Positions 1 through 6,324 of a stretch of DNA of 7,271 nt are shown one piece after another; positions within the stretch are counted from its first letter, which is position 1, and every line of letters starts with the position of its first letter. The stretch lies in contig KL568556.1 in NCBI GenBank assembly GCA_000715605.1, positions 4,345 through 11,615 on the forward strand, in the 5' to 3' direction. The position numbers and the translations under genes are program-made. The notes under the pieces are model-generated. The model was not told where the DNA came from, ran no database searches, and saw only the letters and a list, made by a program, of their open reading frames with translations. Source of the stretch: Streptomyces speibonae (GTDB lineage Bacteria > Actinomycetota > Actinomycetes > Streptomycetales > Streptomycetaceae).

Positions 1-2075
1 CCACGCCTGCGGACGCCGCCGTGACGAACGGCGGACGTACGCCAGGCCCTGGCCGCGAGGTGCCGGAGTTCCTCGAGTCCGGCCCGGTCCGGGTGGGCGG
101 AGTCCAGCGCGGCGGCGACCGCGTCCCTGGCCTCGGGCCCCTGGGCGCGCAGTGCCTCCTCAGCGCCGCCCGAGCCGCCCGCCAGCTCCACGAGCTGGAG
201 CAGGCTCTCGGCGAGCACCAGCAGGTGCTCTGCGTCGGTCATGTCCTCGGGGGACAACAGATCACGGTGCGCCAGCGCGCTCAGCGCGAGCGGAGCCAGT
301 ACACCGTCACCGCGCAGCGCCCGCAGCAGCCGCTCGCCCTCGCCGTCGGGCAACGCCGTCGCCAGCGCGTCGAGCATCGCTTGTGCGCGCGTACGGAAAG
401 CCGCACCCATCATGGTCCGTACGGCGCAGGTCAGTTGCCGCAGTGCGCCCTCCCGCTCCCCGCGGGCCGAAATCCAGCCGGCCAGTTCCGTACGGGCGGC
501 ATCCGGGTCGTAGTCCTCGGCCAGCACCCCCAGCAGGCCGGTCGCCGGTGCCTGGACCAGCTCACCGACCAGCGGTGCATCCCGGCCGGCCGCCAGCAGC
601 CGCTGCCGTACAGCCCGGGTACCCAGTTCGGTGAGGCGGATGAGTTCGACGGGCCCGGCGGTCAGCTCCTCACGCAGGCGGCGGTCACGCTCCCGTGCCA
701 CCGCCGGATCCGCTGCCGCCCCCATGACGCCCAGCAACTCCGCGAGTTCCTGCGGCATGCCCGCGGGCAGTTCAGGTCCGGAATCCTCTGGATCGGAGAG
801 ATCTACCTCCAGGAACACCGGATCGGCCATCCCCTGCTCACGCTCGACCGCGCCCAGGTCCACCAGCACGTCGAGCACCGAACGCAGGTCCCGGTCTGCT
901 TGCTCGAACCACATTCGGTGTCGGAGGTCCGAGCCGACCTCCAGTTGGAAACGGGCCCGGTAGCCCAGGTGCACGGAGTCACGCAGCCGCGGCCAGGGCA
1001 TCGGGTACGGCAGGCTGTAGAGCGTGTTCAGCACGTCCTCCAGCATCTCGTCGTAGATGTCGAAGAGCATCGACTCAACATGCCGGCCACTGCGCGCCCC
1101 GATCAGGGCCTGCCGCAACTCGAAACACGCGTCGAAGGCGCGCAGCCACAGCTGAAGCGGGTCGGCCAGCACCGGCCGGGCCTTGGCCACCGCGTACAAC
1201 CGGCCCTTGGCCACCCGGACGAGCCGCGCCTTCTTCGCCCACTCCACCAGCAGTCCCAGCCGCGGCAGGTCCGCCGAGGAGCGCACTCCCTCGGTCCTGT
1301 CCCCGGTGCCCAGCACGTCCACCAGCTCGCGGGCGTCCGTCATCCGCAACCGCCCTGCGGCCGTTACCACCCGCCCCTCGTGCCCCGCCCACTGCACAAG
1401 ACCCCGCAACTGCGCCACAGTCGTCGACGTCTCGGCCCGTCCTCGCAGTTCACTGTCCGGAGGCAGTACCACAGGCAGCTGCGGCTCGGCCCTGGCCCCG
1501 TCGGCCAAGACGTGGCCGTTCAACCGCCGATCCATGATCGCGTCAAGGGCCTGCTGGTCGTAGGCGACGTCCCCGCGCTGAGCGCGGTCCGCGAACCGCT
1601 GCAACGCCGCCCCGTCCATGACGTCCACGCCCTGCTCGGCAGCGGTCACCGCCCAGAACTTCGCCAGGCCCCAGCGAGTACGGTCCGCCATCGCCGCCGG
1701 ATACCGCTCCTCGGCCGCGTCCACCGCGCCGAGGGATTCACCGATTGCGGGACCGCGCGGGTCCGCCAACTGCACGGCATGCAGAAAGCGCAGGAGGGTG
1801 CGCAACGTGCCCGGACCGTCGCCGCGTTCCTCTCCGGGAAGCTCGGTGACCTGCTGGGGGAGCCAGGACAGCAGCAGTTCCTCCACATGCCGCGGCTCCC
1901 ACAGCCCCAGCCGACCGTCGACGGTCGCCCGGTGCCGGTAGTCCAACGCCGCCTCGGCCATGAACGCGTCCACCGGCGTCCCCTGCTCCGCGGCCCACCG
2001 AACCAGCCGGTCGACCAACAGCCCGCACGCCGCCTCGAACTCCTCCTCAGCCCCGGCCTCATACCGCATCCGCAT
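1..2075 (-). CDS. Large uncharacterised actinobacterial protein with two winged-helix-like segments (C-terminus beyond left edge)
   Basis: The frame is open without a stop from the ATG at 2075 to the left edge, giving 691 complete codons. The in-frame TAG at 2126-2124 bounds the start. ATG 2075 is the first standard start after it, and a second ATG follows two codons on; the G-rich stretch GGCGGGGCGG upstream is only a weak ribosome binding site. The protein is soluble, with no signal peptide or membrane segment. Residues 1-185 are helical, with a short block DGRLGLWEPRHVEELLLSW (53-71) and WGLAKF at 135-140. Residues 218-300 look like a winged helix (GRLRMTDARELVDVLGTGD at 241-259, then LVEWAKKARLVRVAKGRLY at 275-293). 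A second one lies around 470-510 (VELIRLTELGTRAVRQRLL, 476-494). The rest is Ala/Leu-rich helix, resembling the repeat-like end of this family, so the true C-terminus is probably close. From memory, this layout matches hypothetical actinobacterial proteins, some carrying SEC-C or pRiA4b ORF-3 domains; no function is established. It may be cotranscribed with the ATPase-nuclease gene 259 bp upstream. Confidence 0.85.
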   Translation of the reverse strand, partial: MRMRYEAGAEEEFEAACGLLVDRLVRWAAEQGTPVDAFMAEAALDYRHRATVDGRLGLWEPRHVEELLLSWLPQQVTELPGEERGDGPGTLRTLLRFLHAVQLADPRGPAIGESLGAVDAAEERYPAAMADRTRWGLAKFWAVTAAEQGVDVMDGAALQRFADRAQRGDVAYDQQALDAIMDRRLNGHVLADGARAEPQLPVVLPPDSELRGRAETSTTVAQLRGLVQWAGHEGRVVTAAGRLRMTDARELVDVLGTGDRTEGVRSSADLPRLGLLVEWAKKARLVRVAKGRLYAVAKARPVLADPLQLWLRAFDACFELRQALIGARSGRHVESMLFDIYDEMLEDVLNTLYSLPYPMPWPRLRDSVHLGYRARFQLEVGSDLRHRMWFEQADRDLRSVLDVLVDLGAVEREQGMADPVFLEVDLSDPEDSGPELPAGMPQELAELLGVMGAAADPAVARERDRRLREELTAGPVELIRLTELGTRAVRQRLLAAGRDAPLVGELVQAPATGLLGVLAEDYDPDAARTELAGWISARGEREGALRQLTCAVRTMMGAAFRTRAQAMLDALATALPDGEGERLLRALRGDGVLAPLALSALAHRDLLSPEDMTDAEHLLVLAESLLQLVELAGGSGGAEEALRAQGPEARDAVAAALDSAHPDRAGLEELRHLAARAWRTSAVRHGGVRRR

Positions 2076-2334
2076 GAATTCCGCCCCGCCTGTCCGCAGC
2101 CCTGCTCGCCTAGCCTCGCCACGCTACCGCCGAATCGCGACGCACCGTCCCAGGCCGAGGATCTGCGGCCCACCACCGACATTTCGTGGTGGCTGCCCGC
2201 GCTCACCCTGACCGTCCGACGACGGATCGCGCATGGTGGTACGAGCCCGCGCCCTCCTCTCCGAAGAGCCCGAAGTCCTCATACGGGTCCACCGGCCGGT
2301 ACGGCCGACCGGTCCCCCGCACGCAGATCGAGAG
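2076..2334. other. Intergenic gap between the ATPase-nuclease gene and the large left gene
   Basis: This 259-bp stretch has no convincing gene. Very short minus-strand frames exist. One is a 19-codon GTG frame whose start overlaps the TGA of the ATPase gene (GTGA). Another starts at an ATG directly after it and runs 52 codons to the TAG at 2126-2124, but its composition is not clearly coding. The gap also holds a 7-bp inverted repeat (2170-2192). A possible but poor -10 box, TAGCGT, lies about 50 bases before the start of the left gene. I cannot tell whether the two genes are cotranscribed. Confidence 0.5.
2170..2192. repeat. Small inverted repeat in the intergenic gap
   Basis: CCACCAC at 2170-2176 is the exact reverse complement of GTGGTGG at 2186-2192, with a 9-base spacer. 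No T-run follows on the minus strand, so it is a weak terminator candidate for the ATPase gene. It could equally be a protein-binding site about 95 bases ahead of the left gene, or chance. Confidence 0.3.
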
Positions 2335-3804
2335 TCACTCCCCGCGGTAGAGGCGGGGCAGGTCGATCAGCTGAATCGTGGGGTCGTTCTTTGCGAGGTG
2401 ATTCAGCTCATCGGTGAAGCCCGTGCCGCTGAAGCAGTAGAGCCTCGTTGCCTCGGTAGCCGTGCCACTCCTGGTCAGGAGGGAACGGATGTGCCGGAGG
2501 CGTTCCAGGTGGCCGGCTCCCATCACGTCACTCCACTTCGCTTCGCCGATGGCGAGCAGCACCTGGCGCCCCTCTTGGCTCTCGCCGTGGACTGCGACGT
2601 CGACCTCGTGGCTGGTCCTGGCAGCTGGGTCGTTGACGGTTCCGCCAGCGACGCGTGTGACGTGTCCTCCCTGGGTGTCGGGTGCCGCATGCCAGCGGGC
2701 CCATTCCCGGCAGACCTGCTCGAAGTGCGGACCGACGACTTTGCTGCGGAAGGTGGACTGGGCTCGGCGCCATACGTCGGGCGCCCGCCCGGGGCGTTCC
2801 AGATCACCCCAGGCCGGGCGCATGACCGCGTGGTAGAAGGTGACGAGCGGTTCGGCGATGCGGTAGGCGGAGCGGTTGCGGCGAAAGGCATCGGCTTCGT
2901 GGGTGATCATGCCGACGTCCTGGAGAACGCTCAACGGGTGGGCGAGGTCGGTGGACTTGCGCCCCAGATAGTCGGCGATGCCGCCACGAGCCGCGTTGCC
3001 CACGGCGATGGCCGCCAGTACCGAGTGATACAGCGCGGTGTCGTGGAGTTCGGGCTCCTCGGCGAGAAGATAGCGGGCCTCCCGGAAGAGCGGACGCGCC
3101 GGGTTGAGCACGGCGCGGATGACCCAGTCGTCGAAGTCGTCCGGCCCGGCAGGGGTGTCCCCCTGAGTGAACTCACGCCGGTAGGCAGGCGTGCCGCCGA
3201 CGATGGCATTGGTCAGCAACGCCGTGCGCGGGTCGTCGATCTGCCAGAACTCGGCAGCGAGCCGGAAGTCCAGGGTCGGGACCACGAGTTCGAGGCCGGC
3301 TCGGCCACGCAGCGGAGCATTGCCGGACAGCAACCGGCCCATGAACGACAGCGCGGAACCGCACAGCAGCAGACGCACGGGAGTGTTGGTGTGCTGGGCA
3401 GCAGGGTCCAGAGCGCGCTGGATGATCGAAGGCAGGGAGGGAGATGCCTTGGCGAGGAAGGGGAACTCGTCGATGACCGCCACGGTGGGGCCGCCCGCGT
3501 CGGCGATGCGCATGAGTTCCGCGACCGCCTCGTCCCAGTGCGCGAAACGGAACGGAGTGGGCTGCCCGCGATAACGGGCCAGTGCCTCACCGAACTGACG
3601 CAGGGCGTCGGCCTCGGTGGTCTCGGTGGCGGTGAACATGAAGCCGCCACTGGCACGAGCGACGGCGTCGAGCAGGAAGGTCTTGCCCTGCCGCCGGCGA
3701 CCGGAGACCACGCCCAGCGTGGCCCGCGGGCCCGGCAGGGTGGCGAACCGGGTCAGCTCGGCCCATTCGAAGACACGATCGAACATCTCGGCGGGCTTGT
3801 CCAC
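2335..3804 (-). CDS. Archaeal-type AAA+ ATPase fused to a DUF234 PD-(D/E)XK nuclease-like domain
   Basis: This encodes a predicted cytoplasmic ATPase of the archaeal ATPase family (Pfam ATPase_2) with a C-terminal DUF234 domain. Numbering is from GTG 3804 (489 residues, the usual length for the family). Walker A is GRRRQGKT at 35-42 and Walker B is VAVIDEF at 108-114. The family sensor motif LLLCGSALSFM is at 145-155, Arg-finger candidates R166/R168 sit in PLRGR, and GGTPAY is at 203-208. A winged helix spans about 255-320 (IADYLGRKSTDL, then YRIAEPLVTFYH). The nuclease-like domain has E362 (in GPHFEQVC), D402 (EVDVAV) and E421/K423 (GEAKW), so the PD-(D/E)XK core looks intact. GTG 3804 is preferred because GGGAG lies 8 bases upstream. 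GTG 3819 would add five residues but leave almost no leader, and ATG 3786 has no ribosome binding site. The gene has its own A/T-rich promoter. The biological role of this family is not established. A DNA-processing or defence role is inferred from the domains and location only. Confidence 0.92.
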   Translation of the reverse strand: MDKPAEMFDRVFEWAELTRFATLPGPRATLGVVSGRRRQGKTFLLDAVARASGGFMFTATETTEADALRQFGEALARYRGQPTPFRFAHWDEAVAELMRIADAGGPTVAVIDEFPFLAKASPSLPSIIQRALDPAAQHTNTPVRLLLCGSALSFMGRLLSGNAPLRGRAGLELVVPTLDFRLAAEFWQIDDPRTALLTNAIVGGTPAYRREFTQGDTPAGPDDFDDWVIRAVLNPARPLFREARYLLAEEPELHDTALYHSVLAAIAVGNAARGGIADYLGRKSTDLAHPLSVLQDVGMITHEADAFRRNRSAYRIAEPLVTFYHAVMRPAWGDLERPGRAPDVWRRAQSTFRSKVVGPHFEQVCREWARWHAAPDTQGGHVTRVAGGTVNDPAARTSHEVDVAVHGESQEGRQVLLAIGEAKWSDVMGAGHLERLRHIRSLLTRSGTATEATRLYCFSGTGFTDELNHLAKNDPTIQLIDLPRLYRGE

Positions 3805-3819
3805 AGCACCAGCTCCCAC
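3805..3819 (-). promoter_or_regulatory. Ribosome binding site deciding the ATPase-nuclease start
   Basis: On the minus strand GTGGGAG runs from 3819 to 3813, followed by an 8-base spacer to GTG at 3804. The GTG at 3819 is itself part of this Shine-Dalgarno-like stretch, which argues against it being the start codon. The TATAAT box ending at 3834 would place the transcript start around 3827, leaving a leader of about 23 bases to GTG 3804. Confidence 0.5.
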
Positions 3820-3826
3820 ATATAGA

Positions 3827-3851
3827 TGCAGTTATTATAGCTGCACTTATT
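3827..3851 (-). promoter_or_regulatory. A/T-rich promoter with tandem repeats upstream of the ATPase-nuclease gene
   Basis: This is a short A/T-rich patch in otherwise very G/C-rich DNA. On the minus strand a perfect TATAAT (-10) lies at 3839-3834. Two direct repeats, AATAAGTGCA (3851-3842) and AATAACTGCA (3836-3827), differ at one base and are spaced 15 bases apart. The same bases form an inverted repeat TGCAG/CTGCA (3827-3831 and 3841-3845) around the -10 box. No good -35 element is visible at the normal distance. A repressor or activator site overlapping the core promoter is a reasonable inference. Confidence 0.5.
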
Positions 3852-4407
3852 CGCTACTCCCCAGTCGATGTGCCCATTGAAGGATTCGGGCTCGTTTCAC
3901 GGCCCTTCCGGATTCGTGCCGCTGGGCCGCCCTGCGGCTCTTCCGGCCGGGTGGGGTTCGGTCGGGGTGGATCCGCGTCAAGGGAAGCGGCGGATCGTAC
4001 GCGGGCGGCGGAACCCCCGAGAGTACGACCGCGCACCTCGCGCGTACGGCACCCACACCCCCGCCCTCACCCCGGACGGCACCACCGGGCCGACGGAACC
4101 GACCGCGCCCACCTTCCTGCACAGATTGTGCGACATCGACAACCTGGCCGGAGTCAGCACTTCCCACTCGGCCGCCCCCCATTAACGCCAGCCGCCGCAC
4201 TGCAGTTGCACCGGTGCGCTCCCCTCCCGCACTCCATTGCCAACCAGAACCGATCAGGCAGAGGCGAACTCTCGAAACCACAAGGTCAGAGGGGCATCCG
4301 CACGCACGCCCCGGGGGGAACCACACTCCACAACCTCCGACCTACGCATTGCGCGTGCGCAGGTCAACCGCCGCAGCCCAGTCCGGACGACGCAGCATGA
4401 ATGACAG
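3852..4407. other. Long non-coding stretch between ATPase promoter and tRNA terminator
   Basis: This is more than 550 bp without a convincing gene. Open frames on both strands (for example 3870-4400 plus and 3847-4326 minus) are rich in Arg/Pro/Gly/His, lack recognisable domains or good ribosome binding sites, and look like high-GC artefacts. The only structured element found is the partial copy of the tRNA-Thr anticodon arm at 4339-4359. The stretch may be decayed remnants of an integrated element, or it may hold unrecognised RNA. Confidence 0.5.
4339..4359 (-). repeat. Partial copy of the tRNA-Thr anticodon arm (possible attachment-site scar)
   Basis: Bases 4339-4359 match 4472-4492 inside tRNA-Thr at 19 of 21 positions, including an exact 12-base run GACCTACGCATT on the plus strand. 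The match covers the anticodon stem-loop and part of the variable loop. The anticodon stem can still pair here (with a G-U at its outer end), but the loop is changed and the T-arm and acceptor are not recognisable, so this is not a functional tRNA. Tyrosine integrases often recombine at tRNA anticodon loops and leave such copies. An integration scar or degenerate tRNA duplicate is therefore plausible, but chance cannot be excluded. Confidence 0.4.
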
Positions 4408-4439
4408 AAAACCCCAGGTCAGAGACCTGACCTGGGGTT
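4408..4439 (-). terminator. Terminator of tRNA-Thr
   Basis: A perfect 13-bp stem (4410-4422 with 4427-4439) closes a 4-base loop. On the minus strand it begins 8 bases beyond the tRNA 3' end and ends in GGGGTTTT, so a short T-run overlaps the foot of the stem. This is a typical intrinsic terminator for an actinomycete tRNA gene. It may also block transcription arriving from the core side into the accessory genes. Confidence 0.87.
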
Positions 4440-4447
4440 CAAAATGA

Positions 4448-4520
4448 GCCGCCTTCGGGATTCGAACCCGAGACCTACGCATTACGAGTGCGTTGCTCTG
4501 GCCATCTGAGCTAAGGCGGC
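4448..4520 (-). tRNA. tRNA-Thr (anticodon CGT)
   Basis: This is a complete 73-base cloverleaf. The acceptor GCCGCCT pairs perfectly with AGGCGGC, the D-stem is GCTC/GAGC, the anticodon stem is ACGCA/TGCGT with loop CTCGTAA, and the T-stem is TCGGG/CCCGA with loop TTCGAAT. The anticodon CGT lies at 4486-4484 and reads the threonine codon ACG, a common codon in high-GC genomes. The 3' CCA is not encoded and would be added after transcription. The gene stands alone, between the peptidase gene upstream and its own terminator. Confidence 0.98.
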
Positions 4521-4558
4521 GTGCTGTGTGCACCATGGTGCGATCAGCGACGTCGGTA

Positions 4559-4564
4559 AGTCTA
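4559..4564 (-). promoter_or_regulatory. Candidate -10 box for tRNA-Thr
   Basis: TAGACT on the minus strand matches the sigma-70-type -10 pattern (TANNNT) and would start a transcript about 32 bases before the tRNA 5' end, a normal leader length. No convincing -35 hexamer is seen 17-18 bases further up. A 12-base perfect palindrome, GCACCATGGTGC (4530-4541), lies in the leader. Confidence 0.35.
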
Positions 4565-4587
4565 CACAGTTTCCGAGGGTGCTTCGT

Positions 4588-4631
4588 ACCGGCCCCGGGG
4601 GCGGGCCCCGGTGGGGGGATCCGGGGCCGGT
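4588..4631 (-). terminator. G/C-rich hairpin after the peptidase gene
   Basis: ACCGGCCCCGG at 4588-4598 is the exact reverse complement of 4621-4631, an 11-bp stem with a 22-base G/C-rich loop that can itself pair in part. It starts 7 bases after the TAA stop of the peptidase gene. It lacks a T-run, as is common for Streptomyces terminators, so termination here is likely but not certain. Confidence 0.55.
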
Positions 4632-4638
4632 GGCACCG

Positions 4639-6219
4639 TTATGAGCAGCGCTTTCCGTCCTTCGGCGGGGTGCCGGCGATCAGGTAGGTGTTGATCGCGG
4701 AGTCGATGCAGGCGCTGCCCCGGCCGTAGGCGGTGTGGCCGTCGCCGTCGTAGGTGAGGAGGCGGGCCGAGGAGAGCTGGCCGGCCAGGGCCTCGGCCCA
4801 GCGGTACGGGGTCGCGGGGTCGCGGGTGGTGCCGACGACGACGATCGGGGCCGCGCCCTTCGCCTCGATGCGCCGGGGCTCGCCCGTGGCCTCCACCGGC
4901 CAGTACGCGCAGTTCAGGGAGGCCCACGCGAGGCCCTCGCCGAAGACCGGGGACGCCTTCTCGAAGTCGGGGAGCGCCTGTCGTACCTCGTCCGGGGACG
5001 CGAAGGCGGGCGGGAGGTCCAGGCAGTTCACGGCCGCGTTGGCGAACATCAGGTTGGTGTACTCGCCCTCGGCGTCACGTTCGTAGTAGCTGTCGGAGAG
5101 GAAGAGGAGTCCGGCGCCGTCGTTCTCGCGCATGGCCGACGTCAGGGACTCGCGCAGCTGCTGCCAGGCGCCCTCGTCGTACATGGCGGCGATCACGCCC
5201 ATCGTCGCGAGCGACTCGGTGAGCCGGCGGCCGTCGGCGTCGCCGGTGGGGATCGGGCGGGCGTCGAGGTCGTCGAAGAACGCCTTGAGGTTCTTGCCGG
5301 CCTGCTCGGGAGTGGTGCCCGCGTCGCCGAGGGGGCAGTCGCTCTGCCGCACGCAGTCCTTCGCGAAGGCGGTGAACGCCGTGTCGAAGCCCTCCGTCTG
5401 CTCTAGGTTGAGCCGCCGCGGGGACAGCGAGGGGTCCATCGCGCCGTCCAGCACGAGACGGCCCGTGCGGTCCGGGAACAGTCCGGCGTAGGTCGCCCCC
5501 AGGAAGGTGCCGTACGAGGCGCCCACGTAGTGGAGCTTGTCGTCGCCCAGCGCCGCCCGCACGATGTCCATGTCCCGGGCCGCCTCGACGGTCGACACGT
5601 GGCGCAGCAGCCGCGGCGCGTCCGCCCCGCATCCCTCGGCGAACTTCTTGTACGCCGCGACCAGCGCGTCGGTCTCCTTCGCGTCGTCGGGCGTGACGTC
5701 CGTCCGCGTGTACGCGTCCATCTCGGGCCCGTCCAGGCACTCGACGGGTTCGCTGCGGGCGACGCCGCGCGGGTCGACGGCGACCATGTCGTAGCGGGCG
5801 CGCACGTCGGCCGGGTAGCCGATCCCGGCGTACGCCTGGAGGTAGCCGATCGCCGATCCGCCCGGGCCTCCAGGGTTGACCAGGAGGGAGCCCAGGCGCT
5901 TGCCCGGGCCCGTGGCCTTCTTGCGGGCGACGGCGAGACGGACGTCACCGGCGGACGGTTCGGCGTAGTCGAGCGGGGCGGTCAGCGTGGCGCACTGGAA
6001 GCCGGGGGCGCCGCAGTCGCGCCAGGCCGGCTTCTGCTCGTAGTACCGGGTGAGCTCCGCGGGGGTGGAGCGGGGCAGGGGCATCAGCGCCGCCGCCTCC
6101 TCCGCCTGCGAGCTGGCCGTGCTCGTCGAACTCCCGGAGGAGCAGCCCGCGACGAGCAACGCGGCGGCGAGCAGGGTGGCTCCGGTACGGATCCCGCGAG
6201 GGGTGCGCCTTGAGTGCAT
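4639..6219 (-). CDS. Secreted lipoprotein alpha/beta-hydrolase, tripeptidyl aminopeptidase (SlpD/SlpE) family
   Basis: This encodes a predicted extracytoplasmic serine peptidase that trims short peptides from protein N-termini, anchored to the outer face of the membrane. From ATG 6219 the protein has 526 residues, normal for the family. It has a signal sequence with RR at 4-5 and a hydrophobic stretch (14-24), then a lipobox LVAGC with C26 as the lipid-modified residue, followed by a Ser/Thr-rich linker. The alpha/beta-hydrolase fold shows the oxyanion motif NPGGPGGS (115-122), VDPRG (148-152), the nucleophile S235 in GASYGT, acid D467 in TTRDPATPY and H495 in GDGHTAY, so the catalytic triad is complete. 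The C-terminal part matches the TAP C-terminal domain. A GTG 16 codons upstream (6267) would also be in frame, but ATG 6219 gives a proper signal peptide and fits a leaderless promoter. It follows holB after a 105-bp gap and is probably transcribed from its own promoter. The exact substrate cannot be read from sequence. Confidence 0.95.
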   Translation of the reverse strand: MHSRRTPRGIRTGATLLAAALLVAGCSSGSSTSTASSQAEEAAALMPLPRSTPAELTRYYEQKPAWRDCGAPGFQCATLTAPLDYAEPSAGDVRLAVARKKATGPGKRLGSLLVNPGGPGGSAIGYLQAYAGIGYPADVRARYDMVAVDPRGVARSEPVECLDGPEMDAYTRTDVTPDDAKETDALVAAYKKFAEGCGADAPRLLRHVSTVEAARDMDIVRAALGDDKLHYVGASYGTFLGATYAGLFPDRTGRLVLDGAMDPSLSPRRLNLEQTEGFDTAFTAFAKDCVRQSDCPLGDAGTTPEQAGKNLKAFFDDLDARPIPTGDADGRRLTESLATMGVIAAMYDEGAWQQLRESLTSAMRENDGAGLLFLSDSYYERDAEGEYTNLMFANAAVNCLDLPPAFASPDEVRQALPDFEKASPVFGEGLAWASLNCAYWPVEATGEPRRIEAKGAAPIVVVGTTRDPATPYRWAEALAGQLSSARLLTYDGDGHTAYGRGSACIDSAINTYLIAGTPPKDGKRCS

Positions 6220-6225
6220 ACGGCG

Positions 6226-6266
6226 ATCGTAACTGTGCGCGACGGATCGGACGCTCTGCGCGCACA
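6226..6266 (-). promoter_or_regulatory. Candidate leaderless promoter and inverted repeat for the peptidase gene
   Basis: On the minus strand TACGAT (6231-6226) matches the actinomycete -10 pattern and ends six bases before ATG 6219, so transcription would start at or next to the start codon. This agrees with the lack of any Shine-Dalgarno sequence there. Immediately upstream, TGTGCGCG at 6234-6241 is the exact reverse complement of 6259-6266 with a 17-base spacer, covering the -35 region. A further 10-base palindrome, CCCGTACGGG, lies at 6273-6282. A regulator binding site is possible. Confidence 0.4.
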
Positions 6267-6324
6267 CCGTGCCCCGTACGGGCTACGGCGGCAGGCGGCC
6301 GCGGTGGTGGGCAAGAGGTGTGCG

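Noticed and set aside
1646..2206. 186-codon minus-strand frame overlapping the start of the large left gene
   Set aside because: Very Arg/Ser/Trp/Gly-rich in an out-of-phase frame. The overlapping frame from ATG 2075 is far longer and protein-like.
21..2417. 798-codon open frame on the plus strand, the longest in the window
   Set aside because: It is rich in Arg, Gln, Pro, Gly and His without any domain or conserved motif, lies antisense to a minus frame with normal protein texture, and overlaps the 3' end of the ATPase gene. It is a typical high-GC mirror frame.
2233..3825. 530-codon plus-strand frame opposite the ATPase-nuclease gene
   Set aside because: The minus strand carries Walker A, Walker B and nuclease motifs in the right order. 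The plus frame is simply their antisense image.
3847..4326. Minus-strand frame of 159 codons ahead of the ATPase gene
   Set aside because: No recognisable domain, skewed composition, and its end runs into the A/T-rich ATPase promoter. A missing antitoxin or regulator was considered, but nothing supports it.
3870..4400. Plus-strand frame of 176 codons in the long intergenic stretch
   Set aside because: Its composition is dominated by Arg, Pro, His and Gly, there is no Shine-Dalgarno, and its end runs across the tRNA-arm copy. It is not believable as a protein.
4735..5406. 223-codon plus-strand frame inside the peptidase gene
   Set aside because: Antisense image of the alpha/beta-hydrolase, whose catalytic residues are all on the minus strand.
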